In this document: positions 10,205 through 21,629 of the stretch, in pieces | Layout: every line of letters starts with the position of its first letter | Numbering within the stretch: the stretch's first letter is position 1 | NCBI GenBank assembly: GCA_032433765.1 | Contig: JAVIAB010000051.1 | Location: 52,685,328-52,749,327, forward strand | Direction of reading: 5' to 3' | DNA length: 64,000 bases | Source of the DNA: Megaustenia siamemsis | Lineage: Eukaryota > Mollusca > Gastropoda > Stylommatophora > Ariophantidae | The notes under the pieces: model-generated | What the model was told of the DNA's origin: nothing | Database searches by the model: none | What the model saw: the letters and a program-made list of their open reading frames with translations, nothing else | Position numbers and translations under genes: made by a program

Positions 10205-10461
10205 GGGAGCCGCGATAGCTCAGTGGTTAGTGAACTGGGCTACAAAGGACAAGAGGTAGGGTTCGATCCCAACCGACGACTTCCGGTTCACCCAGCCTTT
10301 AATGGGTACCGGATTTTTTCTGGGAAAGTAAAGCGGCACAGGCGTAATACCGACCACATTACCCTAAAATTCATGTGCCGAAGGTCTGTAAAATTTATGG
10401 TCACTAACACCATATTCCCTATACGCCACTTGTGACGGAGGTACTTTACCTTTTTTTTTTA
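10205..10461 (+). mobile_element. tRNA-headed SINE (type 1), copy 1
   Basis: The tRNA-like head GCCGCGATAGCTCAGTGGTT contains an A box, and the B box is GGTTCGATCCC. The body has GGGAAAGTAAAGCGGCACAG and the 3' end is poly-T after GGTACTTTACC. Perfect 14-bp direct repeats, CTATTGGAATAATT, lie at 10191-10204 and 10462-10475. Confidence 0.93.
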
Positions 10462-10475
10462 CTATTGGAATAATT

Positions 10476-10952
10476 ACTTCTGGTAAGTCTATATGTTTCT
10501 TCCTGTTTTTGTTATTATATTAAGAATAACAAAGATTTTTCCGTAAGTTCGTTTTAATGTAATCCATGTGTCATTTATTTTGTTTCCCTCTAAATCATAA
10601 ACTTCTTTTTTAGCTAAAAATTTTCAAATGTTCCCTCTATTATGGTATTTTTGATAATAGTGGGCTTTTGTTACATTCCTGTTCTAAATTGTTTACAGCA
10701 TTACAAAATAAGTCTCTTTTCATCGATCTACTTTTTTCTGCAGTTTCTTCATGTTTATTTCCGTTTCTTCCACTTCCTTCATGCTTTTTTTCCTGTTCGG
10801 TTTTGGAGATGTAGTCTGTAGAGGTTAATGGACTGTACGAGTTAATGCTCTGACACTCATCCGCAATGAGATGAGTCAACCCGGTGCATCCAGTTCAGCT
10901 GACATTTTTTAGTCCACACTTAATACTACGAGCGACGAGGGCGAAAAAAAGG
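10476..10952. other. Non-coding stretch, nothing recognised
   Basis: AT-rich DNA between a SINE and the palindromic element. No supported feature. Confidence 0.4.
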
Positions 10953-13126
10953 CAGGAGACAAATAATAATAAATGAATATTATTATAGAGGGAAACTTCC
11001 GAGGCGATAATCAGTGAATCAATTCAGAGGAAGAGGTGTGTTTACAGCACTCGGAAAAAATGACAAATAATCAACAACAGAAAAAATTATGGACCAAGGC
11101 AGGATCGAACCCGTACTCAGTGGCACAGCGCCTTGTCACGAAAAGCCAAACGCTAGGGAACACTGCCACTCAGCTAACTAAAAAAAAATTAGCTTCGTAG
11201 GCAATGTCTTTTCGCGAAGGCTTTCCCATGACTATAGCATAAGGCTGCGATCACAGCTCGGACATATTTTTCCTGTTAAGACAAGTATCTCCCGGATAGG
11301 GTAGGGCTGAATACTTGCGTTGCCGACAAACATTTAGGACGAAACAGCACGAATAGTAGTTTCCAGTATACCTCTACATACCTCTTCCTCTGAATTGATT
11401 CACCTCGGAAGTTTCCCTCTATAATAATATTCATTTATTATTATTTGTCTCCAGTCTAAAACCACTGGAAACTACTATTCGTGCTGTTTCGTCCTAAATG
11501 TTTGTCTGCAACGCAAGTATTCAGCCCTACCCTATCCGGGAGATACTTGTGTTATAGAGTTAGCTAAGGAAGCTTAGAGAGAGCAGATAATTTAGTCCTT
11601 ACCGCTTCTCAAGAGACAGATATCAGTATCATATAGTGGCGACCAGCAGAATAGAAGTATGGTATTTTCCAGAATACAAGTTAGTCACAAGTTGTAGAGG
11701 GTGGGTAGTGGACACCCACCGAAGTAGAGAGGGTCATGACTTGGCCTAGACATAATAGTTGAGGGGGATTTTCCATGAATCTCCACTCGCCCAGTTGTTG
11801 TGAGGGTGACCATCACATACATAACACGCATCAACCTCGTGATGTTGTTGTAAAATCTCCACGATTGTCCATGCAAGTTCGTTGTTATTGTGAGTGACCA
11901 CCACGCAGTTAGCAAGTGGAACCCATGACTTTGGCCGACTGATAAATAAGTTGTTATTGTCAAAGTCATGGAACGGTCAAGTGGTCATCCAGCTACCAGG
12001 ATGAAGTAATATTATTCCAAATAGGTCAAGCTGGCGGTAAGTTCAGATGAGTCACAGATAGTGGACACCTCGACACTAATGCATGTGACCAGCAAGTGGT
12101 CACTCGGCAGCAGCTGATTGGCTGCTGGGCCTCGGGACGTAGAGAGTTGTTGAGTACTTAATGTCCTGCACAACAGATAAGTTCAACAAGTCAGAGAGGT
12201 AGTCAAAGATAGTCAGAGGAACAGAAGAAAAGTTAGTAGTCAGAGCCAGTCAAAAGGTTAGAAGTAGAAACATTTAGACAAGAAGCAGTTAAGCAGTTTA
12301 GAAACAGTTAGAGTCAAAGCAGTTAGAAAGTTAACAATTAGAAGTTTAGTTAATAAGTTTTTATTGAGTCAGCAAATTCAGTAAGAATCATCAAGTTATA
12401 GTTATAAGTGTGAAGTACCTTTGGAAGTCATTGATATATTACTAAGACACTGGAGAAGTTATCAGTAGAAGTTAATGAACATATGACATTAGTGCTGTGC
12501 AAGTTGTTTTTACAAGTGTCCAAGAATTGTGTTATATTGTGCTTCATATATTCTCACAAGTGTAAGTAGACCATGCATAATAAATTGTATGACATGGATG
12601 CTGGAATATCTTCATAACCACACGGCGACTTGCCTCCGAAGTATTCCTAAATTAATGAACATTAATTTAATAATTGCATCCAAGACTATAGATCACGTGT
12701 ACCAGGAGAATAAATCAATAAACTTGATTATAATTGTCGTAACAAGAAAGACCCTGTTATGAATTTACATAATGTTACCTCAATATTGTGATGTGCTGTG
12801 ACCATTAAAGAAAGATAAAGATATACTACAACAAAGAACAAGTCAACGCTATTACACTTGTCTTAACATGAAAAACATTTCCGAGCTGTGATCGCAGCCT
12901 TATGCTATAGTCATGGGAAAGCCTTCGCGAAAAGACATTGCCTACGAAGCTAATTATTTTAGTTTGCTGAGTGGCAGTGTTCCCTAGCGTTTGGCTTTTC
13001 GTGGCAAGGCGCTATGCCCCTGAGTACGGGTTCGATCATGCCTTGGTCCATATTTTTTTCTGTTGTTGATTATTTGCAATTTTTTCCGAGTGCTGTAAAC
13101 ATACCTCTTCCTCTGAATTGATTCAC
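10953..13126. mobile_element. Palindromic element with tRNA-like segments, carrying an LTR-like insert
   Basis: Two inverted copies face each other. The left arm (11024-11357) is complementary to 11458-11549 joined to 12857-13126. The roughly 100-bp middle (11358-11457) contains the complement of the left tip (10953-11036). Each arm holds a tRNA-like block: at 12958-13040 GCTGAGTGGCAGTG is followed by ACGGGTTCGATCATG, and the left arm has the complement at about 11100-11180. This could be a fold-back pair of SINE-like units or one inverted duplication. A diverged single relative lies at 35460-35720. The right arm is split by the candidate LTR at 11550-12856. Confidence 0.8.
11550..12856 (+). 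mobile_element. Candidate solo LTR (about 1.3 kb)
   Basis: This insert interrupts the right arm of the palindromic element; the left arm at 11267-11285 shows the uninterrupted sequence. It starts TGTTATAG and ends CTATTACA, near-perfect inverted tips beginning TG and ending CA. The tips are flanked by CTTG, or ACTTG sharing one base, at 11546-11549 and 12857-12860. AATAAATCAATAAACTT near 12709-12725 could be a polyadenylation region. There is no ORF of note. These features fit a solo LTR left by recombination, but no internal region or second LTR is seen, so another insert type is possible. Confidence 0.6.
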
Positions 13127-13243
13127 GAAAAAAAGGCACCAGGGTCAGTAAGTTGTGACCTGACACACGCACAAGGTTGACATACTTCATCTTTGACAGG
13201 CTGGACCTTCGTTTAACGTTGGAGTTTTCCGTTTCGTCTTGGG

Positions 13244-16054
13244 GAGCCATTCACTGAGACTGTTGAGCTCGTCCTACTAGTGGTTTCTCTCTGAGTGCTC
13301 TCGTAAAGTCTTTCCTTCTCGTCGTGTGGAGCCATTCACTGAGACTGTTGAGCTCGTCCTACTAGTGGTTTCTCTCTGAGTGCTCTCGTAAAGTCTTTCC
13401 TTCTCGTCGTGGGGAGCCATTCACTGAGACTGTTGAGCTCGTCCTACTAGTGGTTTCTCTCTGAGTGCTCTCGTAAAGTCTTTCCTTCTCGTCGTGGGGA
13501 GCCATTCACTGAGACTGTTGAGCTCGTCCTACTAGTGGTTTCTCTCTGAGTGCTGTCGTAAAGTCTTTCCTACTCGTCGTGGGGAGCCATTCACTGAGAC
13601 TGTTGAGCTCGTCCTACTAGTGGTTTCTGTCTGAGTGCTGTCGTAAAGTCTTTCCTTCTCTCATTGTCGGAGCCATTCACTGAGACTGTTGAGCTCGTCC
13701 TACTAGTGGTTTCTCTCTGAGTGCTGTCGTAAAGTCTTTCCTTCTCGTCGTGGGGAGCCATTCACTGAGACTGTTGAGCTCGTCCTACTAGTGGTTTCTC
13801 TCTGAGTGCTGTCGTAAAGTCTTTCCTTCTCGTCGTGGGGAGCCATTCACTGAGACTGTTGAGCTCGTCCTACTAGTGGTTTATGTCTGAGTGCTCTCGT
13901 AAAGTCTTTCCTTCTCTCATTGTCGGAGCCATTCACTGAGACTGTTGAGCTCGTCCTACTAGTGGTTTATGTCTGAGTGCTCTCGTAAAGTCTTTCCTTC
14001 TCGTCGTGTGGAGCCATACACTGAGACTGTTGAGCTCGTCCTACTAGTGGTTTATGTCTGAGTGCTCTCGTAAAGTCTTTCCTTCTCTCATTGTCGGAGC
14101 CATTCACTGAGACTGTTGAGCTCGTCCTACTAGTGGTTTATGTCTGAGTGCTCTCATAAAGTCTTTCCTTCTCGTCGTGTGGAGCCATACACTGAGACTG
14201 TTGAGCTCGTCCTTGTAGTGGTTTCTCTCTGAGTGCTGTCGTAAAGTCTTTCCTTCTCTCATTGTCGGAGCCATTCACTGAGACTGTTGAGCTCGTCCTA
14301 CTAGTGGTTTCTGTCTGAGTGCTGTCGTAAAGTCTTTCCTTCTCTCATTGTCGGAGCCATTCACTGACACTGTTGAGCTCGTCCTACTAGTGGTTTCTCT
14401 CTGAGTGCTGTCGTAAAGTCTTTCCTTCTCGTCGTGGGGAGCCATTCACTGAGACTGTTGAGCTCGTCCTACTAGTGGTTTATGTCTGAGTGCTTTCGTA
14501 AAGTCTTTCCTTCTCGTCGTGTGGAGCCATACACTGAGACTGTTGAGCTCGTCCTACTAGTGGTTTATGTCTGAGTGCTCTCGTAAAGTCTTTCCTTCTC
14601 TCATTGTCGGAGCCATTCACTGAGACTGTTGAGCTCGTCCTACTAGTGGTTTATGTCTGAGTGTTGTCGTAAAGTCTTTCCTTCTCGTCGTGTGGAGCCA
14701 TACACTGAGACTGTTGAGCTCGTCCTTGTAGTGGTTTCTCTCTGAGTGCTCTCGTAAAGTCTTTCCTTCTCTCATTGTCGGAGCCATTCACTGAGACTGT
14801 TGAGCTCGTCCTACTAGTGGTTTCTCTCTGAGTGCTCTCGTAAAGTCTTTCCTTCTCTCATTGTCGGAGCCATTCACTGAGACTGTTGAGCTCGTCCTAC
14901 AAGTGGTTTATGTCTGAGTGTTGTCGTAAAGTCTTTCCTTCTCTCATTGTCGGAGCCATTCACTGAGACTGTTGAGCTCGTCCTACTAGTGGTTTATGTC
15001 TGAGTGTTGTCGTAAAGTCTTTCCTTCTCTCATTGTCGGAGCCATTCACTGAGATTGTTGAGCTCGTCCTACTAGTGGTTTATGTCTGAGTGCTGTCGTA
15101 AAGTCTTTCCTTCTCTCATTGTCGGAGCCTTTCACTGAGACTGTTGAGCTCGTCCTACTAGTGGTTTATGTCTGAGTGCTGTCGTAAAGTCTTTCCTTCT
15201 CTCATTGTCGGAGCCATTCACTGAGACTGTTGAGCTCGTCCTACTAGTGGTTTCTCTCTGAGTGCTGTCGTAAAGTCTTTCCTTCTCTCATTGTCGGAGC
15301 CATTCACTGAGACTGTTGAGCTCGTCCTACTAGTGGTTTATGTCTGAGTGCTCTCGTAAAGTCTTTCCTTCTCTTATTGTCGGAGCCATTCACTGAGACT
15401 GTTGAGCTCGTCCTACTAGTGGTTTATGTCTGAGTGCTGTCGTAAAGTCTTTCCTTCTCTCATTGTCGGAGCCATTCACTGAGACTGTTGAGCTCGTCCT
15501 ACTAGTGGTTTATGTCTGAGTGCTGTCGTAAAGGCTTTCCTTCTCTCATTGTCGGAGCCATTCACTGAGACTGTTGAGCTCGTCCTACTAGTGGTTTATG
15601 TCTGAGTGCTCTCGTAAAGTCTTTCCTTCTCTCATTGTCGGAGCCATTCACTGAGACTGTTGAGCTCGTCCTACTAGTGGTTTATGTCTGAGTGCTGTCG
15701 TAAAGTCTGTCCTTCTTTCATTGTCGGAGCCATTCACTGAGACTGTTGAGCTTGTCCTACTAGTGGTTTCTCTCTGAGTGCTCTCGTAAAGTCTTTCCTT
15801 CTCGTCGTGTGGAGCCATTCACTGAGACTGTTGAGCTCGTCCTACTAGTGGTTTCTGTCTGAGTAATGTCGTAAAGTCTTTCCTTCTCTCATTGTCGGAG
15901 CCATTCACTGAGACTGTTGAGCTCGTCCTACTAGTGGTTTCTCTCTGCGTGCTCTCGTAAAGTCTTTCCTTCTCGTCGTGTGGAGCCATTTACTGAGACT
16001 GTTGAGCTCGTCCTACTAGTGGTTTCTCTCTGAGTGCTCTCGTAAAGTCTTTCC
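13244..16054. repeat. 85-bp satellite array, about 33 copies
   Basis: Head-to-tail 85-bp units starting GAGCCATTCACTGAGACTGT and including GCTCGTCCTACTAGTGG and TCGTAAAGTCTTTCCTTCTC. Copy starts at 13244, 13329 and 13414 fix the period. Variation concentrates in two places: TTTCTCTCTG versus TTTATGTCTG, and GTCGTGKGG versus TCATTGTCG at the unit end. Left copies mostly carry GTCGTG and the middle mostly TCATTGTCG, so subtypes are clustered. Confidence 0.97.
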
Positions 16055-16296
16055 GTCTTCCGATGACAACTGTTAGGTGGCAGTGGTTTGTCTTTCCGGG
16101 GTGTCCTACCACGTGGATAGAGCTTTGAACAAGACTCTTAATTGCATGGCTTCCCCATTACTGCATATGTGCCGTGCTCGCTATCGGTGTGTAAACTGGA
16201 AATGCGATATTGCACTTGGTAATGGACACCTAGGTGTGTCCATGTTGGGTGGAATTAAACATTTAAGTTATAGTCAAGGTAATCAGACCGCATATG

Positions 16297-18245
16297 CGTC
16301 ATCATCACCATCATTATCAAGTACTGGGACTGCTGTAGATGATCATGTCCATCCACAACTTTCGATCTGGACAGTTATTTATCATTTCCGTTGTTGACCT
16401 TCTGCCAAGCCATTCTTTTAAGCTGTCTGGTATTTTTTTCTCTTTGCTTCCCTCTATCTCTTCGTCCCTCAAATTTCCCAGTTGTTATAATATATTCCAG
16501 CTGTTCTGTTCTCATTACTCGGCCAAAAAATGATGATTGTTTCTTCTCAATATTGGAAATTAGCTCTCACTTTGCTTTGGCCTCTTTCAGAACTTTCTCA
16601 TTACTCTTCTTAGCTGTCCATGGTATTCTCAACATTCTTCTGTAAAATCACGTTTTTACATAGATTCCAGTAAGTTTCTTGTCTGTTGTCCTATTTTCCA
16701 TGATTCGCATCCATATGTTAAGACTGACTTTACATAACATTTAAAAACTCTTTTTCTTGCTTCTTTTGTCAAAAAATTAATTGCATAGTATCTTCCTAAT
16801 TATCTGGAAAGCTGATTTTGCCTGAGCCATTATGCATCTCACCTCAGTTGTACATCTTCTATCTGAGGTTAACAAAGTTCCCAATTTTATTTGAATTAAA
16901 ATTTAAATTCATTTACCTGTTTTAATATTGTTCCACTTGTCTTTATTTTGCACTGAAGTGATGTCTTTTTCTTTGTCGTTACCATTACTTCTGTCTTTTT
17001 TGCTATTAAGGCTGAATCCTTTATTTTTGCTTTCTTTCACCTTAATGTCTAATATTCATTGTTTGTAACTCATTTTCACTGTTAGCGATTAAGACTGTAT
17101 CATCAGCATACCTTAGATTATTTATACTATGGCCTCCGATTGTTATTCCAGGCATGCCCTTTATGGATCTTAAAATAATCTCGCTATAAATATTAAACAA
17201 ATCTGGTGACAGCACACAACCTTGCCTAACACCCTGTTTTATTTATTGAAACATTTCCAATTGGTTTCCAGTTCTTGTGGTCACTGTTTTTTGCCAGTAC
17301 ATGTTTTTTATTATTCTTAGATCTTTGCTGTCTACGTTTATGCTTTCTAAAATTGTGATTATTTCTTGGTGCTTTACTTTATCAAATGCTTTGGTATAAT
17401 CTATGAAACATATGTATAGATCTGTTTTCACTTGTATGGCTCTTTCTATTAAAGATATTATGATATATATGGCATTGCTCGTTCCTTTAATTCCAACAAA
17501 ACCACAATGTTCATCGCTAATTTCTGGACTAATTGTGTTTCGCACTCTTCGAATGATGATTCTTAGTAATATCTTAGTCATATGACTCATAAGGCTTATT
17601 GTGCGGTGATTATCACATTCAATCACCCCTGATTTCTTTGGTAGGTCTATGAATATTGATTTGAGCAGGTCTTCTGGTATATATCCGGTGTTGTAGATAT
17701 CATTCAATATTTTTGTTATTACATGTATTTCTATTCCAAAATCACCCATGGCTTCAATCTTTTCTTTAGTTATATTATGTGGTCAGGAGCTTTTCCTGCT
17801 TTCATATTGCGCAAGGCGTCTTCCACTTCTTCTTTGAGTATTTCTGGTCCTTCTCCATTATCCTCAATATTTACTTCTTTTCGTTCGTCATTATAAAGAT
17901 TTTTATTAATGTATTCTGTCCATCGTTCCTTTATGCTTTCTAGTTCAATCAACAGTTATCCTTCATTTGACCTTAAACATCCAGTTTTTGATTGCGTTTT
18001 TATTCCTGTTAATTCTTCAATTGTTTCTATATAACTTCGGCATCTCCTTTTTTTTTTTGCATTTCAATGTCTTTGCATCTCTGTTTTAGCCATACTTATT
18101 TTGCTTCATTGCATTTTATTGCAATTTCTTTATTTAATCTCTTATATTCATCTTTATTTCTTCTTCTTGTGTCCATTAGCTGCAAAATATCACCTGTCAT
18201 CCATTTCTTTCTTGAATTTGTCCTCACTGATGGTATGAAAAGCGC
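16297..18245 (-). mobile_element. LINE A1, 5'-truncated, reverse transcriptase pseudogene
   Basis: Minus-strand RTE-like element beginning (at 18245) in the linker between endonuclease and RT. RT motifs are legible across frames: YIPEDLLKSIFIDLPKKSG near 17640-17690, then CFIDYTKAFDKVKHQEI near 17360-17410, the YADD active site (AGGTATGCTGATGATAC on the minus strand, about 17098-17114), and the A1 C-terminal domain ending near 16310. The endonuclease is missing. Frameshifts (for example near 17240 and 17770) and stops make it a pseudogene. Confidence 0.88.
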
Positions 18246-18529
18246 TGATTAAAAGTAGATAATTTAGCATGGTTGTATGTATGATTTGTATATTTAGTAG
18301 TAGGCTGTATATTTAGTATTTCAAAGTAGTTTACGAGTAATTGTTTGTGTTACATATTAATTTGCGCTGATAAAATATCTTGCGTATGTACATACGTACG
18401 CACACGCGTAAGCGCGCACGCAAGCGCACACATACATAAACACACACACAATTATACACACAATCACATACACACACACACATACCAGGCTTAGTGTGAT
18501 ACACATTTTGAATCGCTGCGGAAATTTCT
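18246..18529. repeat. CA/CG-rich microsatellite region
   Basis: About 18380-18485 holds mixed CACACA, CGCACG and ACATAC dinucleotide repeats. Open frames across it are low-complexity artefacts. Confidence 0.8.
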
Positions 18530-18650
18530 GAGAAAGTTCCCTGGTTGAGAAAGTTTCCTGGTTGAGAAAGTTCCCAGGTTGAGAAAGTTTCCTGGTTGAG
18601 AAAGTTTCCTGGTTGAGAAAGTTTCCTGGTTGAGAAAGTTTCCTGTTTAG
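18530..18650. repeat. 17-bp tandem repeat
   Basis: Seven copies of GAGAAAGTTTCCTGGTT with single-base variants. Confidence 0.93.
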
Positions 18651-18966
18651 TGTTTGCAGATTTTTTAAAATGTGTACCTTTAGCAACACATATCCAGTCT
18701 TCTGAGATCTTTTTTTTTTTTTTGCAAGTTGGAGAAGAACGGGTATGCCACTGCAGTCGCCACGTGATGTACAGTTCAAAATTTTAACTAAAACCACCTC
18801 ACCTCTGATGGGTAATACATTCCCATCAGTTCTTTATTAGACGTTCCTTTGTACGTGTTTAATTTTCTGCTTGTCAGTTCTAGTTTTCTTCTCTGCCCAT
18901 AATTACATTTTTAACGCCATTTCTTACTACAAATTTCACTTCTTTGTTCTCGTCATTTGTTATATA

Positions 18967-19222
18967 AAAAAGTAAAGTACCCCCGTCACGCCAAGTGGCG
19001 TATAGGGAAATATGGTGTTAGTGACCCTATATTTTACAGACCTTCAGCACATGATTTTTGGGGTAATGTGGTCAGTATTACGCCCGTGCTGCTTTACTTT
19101 CCCAGAAAAAAATCCGGTACCCATTTAAGGCTGGGTGAACCCGGAAGCCGTCGGTTGGGATCGAACCCTACCCCTTGTCCGTGGTAGTCCAGTTCACTAA
19201 CCACTGAGCTATCGCGGCTCCC
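18967..19222 (-). mobile_element. tRNA-headed SINE (type 1), copy 2
   Basis: A minus-strand copy of the same SINE as at 10205. Its head is at the right (GAGCTATCGCGGC on the plus strand) and its tail at the left (AAAAGTAAAGTACCCCCGTC). Perfect 14-bp direct repeats, TCATTTGTTATATA, lie at 18953-18966 and 19223-19236. Confidence 0.93.
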
Positions 19223-19236
19223 TCATTTGTTATATA

Positions 19237-20417
19237 TTCTACTATATTTTCTTACTACGTTATGTCCTTTTAAAAGATTCGGCAAATTGTCACATTGACA
19301 TACAATAACTAGTAATGTCAACTACCTTCCTATGTGTTTAAGGCATTATTACTGCTTATTGTAGACGTATAAAAAAAATCGTTCCGTAATGGACCTAATT
19401 GAAGTTATTAGATGCTTGTAGAATGTAGCAATATTCATCTTATTTCCGAAATTACTGCGCACTTCACTTGAAAGTTGCATGATTTTTACTATGTAATATC
19501 TAAGTAAATGAAGACCGAAGTTTTAGATGTCTACTACGCGTCACACTTTCTGTTTGCCCCAGCGGTAGGCGTGTAGAGCTGACAAGATGACAGCGTCACG
19601 TTTGTCGTTCCAGAAAAGGACAGACGATACTTATCTTTTCTTCAAGTGCTGCTAATAATTACATAATATATTTCGCAACTCGTAAGTAATCAAACTGCAA
19701 TTACACGCTGGCAAATACAATACCGACTCCTAGTATAAAATATGATTGGATTAGAAACGACGATTATATATTGTAGGTATATTACTCCTATCGATTTACC
19801 AGAAGATGCAGTGAGTATAAGCCAATTATTCTTGTATATAGGACTATCATTATTATACTTGGACAGTGTCCATTAAAATTCACATCTTTTGCATTATTAC
19901 TCAAGAGGTCTCAGAACAGCACCGGAACCCCGCAGCACAGAGACCTCATATGTGATTATTTAAGAAGCTGATTATACACATTTAAAAAAAAATAATGATC
20001 GCAAGAATTATACTTTTATGCAGCAACATATAACCTACTTTTTTTTTTATTTTACAACTACATGAAGTCTAAAATGTTCAACTTGAATACAAGGTATATG
20101 TTTTATAACATGTCTTCGAAATGTCACTGGATGTCATTTGAGGGGTGGGGGGAGTGTTGTCTTAGAAAAATATCACTCCGTTTCATAATGGATTTGAAGT
20201 AAATTTGAAACTGATCGCTATATTTACGCCTACTATGCATTGCGTTAGTCGTTGGTAAATGGCAAGATCAATATTCCTGTAACCATATAACAGATCTATT
20301 TATATTAAAGCAAACACACGTAAGCCAATAGCTATCATCTCCCCATAGAAGTACACAACACCGGACAAATCAAAGGTGAAAGAGCACAGTGAGTCATACC
20401 CATCTCCTGAATTCGGG
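19237..20417. other. Non-coding stretch, nothing recognised
   Basis: About 1.2 kb of AT-rich sequence without a credible ORF or recognised repeat. Confidence 0.4.
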
Positions 20418-20429
20418 GTCAGTGGACCA

Positions 20430-21252
20430 TCATCATCATCATCATTGAGTTCCGTCTCCACAACGAAGGTTGGCTACCATGGAGCGCCATTCCACTCTGT
20501 CTCTTGCTTTGATGGTGCAGATTATCGTAGGTTGACTTGTCCATCTTTTGATGTTACTCGACCATGTTAGTCTTGTTCTGCCTCTTTTACCTTGTATTTT
20601 CCCTTCCAATATTACTTTATTAGGCTGTTGTGTCTTTTAACGTGCCCCAACAATTTTATTTGTCTTGTTTTGTGTTTAGTAGTTCTCTTTTAATTTTTAG
20701 TTGTTTTAAAACTTCATCGTTTGTTTTCTTTTTTCCATTCAATTCTACTTATTCTTCTATAAATCCACATTTCAAAAACTTCAGTTTTCTGTTCTGTTTT
20801 CTTTTCTAATGTCCATGTTTCTGTACCATACAGGAATATTGAGAGGATGTAACATTTTGCTATTCTTAGTTTTAGTCCTGGTGTTATTTGTTTTGATGTT
20901 AGTATATTTTTCATGGCATTAAAATTAATTTTTGCCAAACCTATTCTTTTGTTTATTTCAGTTATACATTTTTGTCCCAGGTAGTTGTAGCTCTGAACTG
21001 TCTCCAGGTGTATTCCTTCAACTTTGATATATATTTGTAGGTCTTGAGAAATTTCTTTGTTTATGATCATAGTTTTAGTCTTATTGATATTCATATCTAG
21101 CCCATATTTTTTTGCTCGACCTGTTTATTACATTATGTAATTGATGTAGATCTTTATGATTTTCTGCTAGTATCATCAGAATATTTTAGGCTATTGATTA
21201 TCTTTCCAGCGAACGAAAGATAGATAGATAGATTATCTTTCCATTAATGAAT
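20430..21252 (-). mobile_element. LINE B, 5'-truncated, with 12-bp TSD
   Basis: Minus-strand copy of LINE B from just upstream of the RT active site to the 3' tail (CATCATCATCATCATTGAG at the left). A stretch of 126 codons (20714-21094) reads the post-RT domain, including SIFLYGTETWTLEKK and IYRRISRIEWK. Perfect 12-bp repeats, GTCAGTGGACCA, lie at 20418-20429 and 21253-21264. It carries a tiny GATA-tailed insertion at 21208-21230. Confidence 0.92.
21208..21230 (+). mobile_element. 23-bp remnant of GATA-tailed element with 12-bp TSD
   Basis: A 23-bp insert ending in ATAGATAGATA lies between perfect direct repeats GATTATCTTTCC (21196-21207 and 21231-21242) inside LINE B. The intact LINE B at 51.0 kb lacks it. 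The sequence matches the extreme 3' end of the GATA-tailed repeat at 31046-31311. Confidence 0.8.
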
Positions 21253-21563
21253 GTCAGTGGACCAGGAATGATCAAGTCTAGATCATCCCCTGGATGTTGC
21301 TATGCAAACAATGTATTTTGCCTGGCAAAACGAGCAAGCACTGAAATATGAAGAAAATCCACAGTACTCAAAAAGTACCCGAAGTGCTGGGCTGTAAGAC
21401 ACAAAATATAGATGTTAGCTGTAAATCTCAATACAAAGCTATTATGCATTTTTTTGCATCTCCATTTAAATTATTCTTTTGGCTTAAATAGTTTATAATA
21501 TATATATCTTGTTTACCATCACATCCCTTCTTTATGTTACATCAAGAAATTAGATATTGTTAG

Positions 21564-21565
<2 letters not shown>

Positions 21566-21627
<62 letters not shown>

Positions 21628-21628
21628 G
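21566..21628. repeat. (CT)n microsatellite
   Basis: About 60 bp of nearly pure CT dinucleotides immediately downstream (on the minus strand) of the jockey-like element. Confidence 0.95.
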
Positions 21629-21629
21629 C

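Noticed and set aside
10205..10280. tRNA gene at the SINE head (also at 18967, 23901, 40878, 47870)
   Set aside because: A and B boxes are present, but the sequence continues into a conserved SINE body with TSDs; the cloverleaf is imperfect.
16077..16397. 106-codon ORF after the 85-bp array
   Set aside because: The last third overlaps the LINE A1 3' end in antisense; the first part has no motif. No support for a gene.
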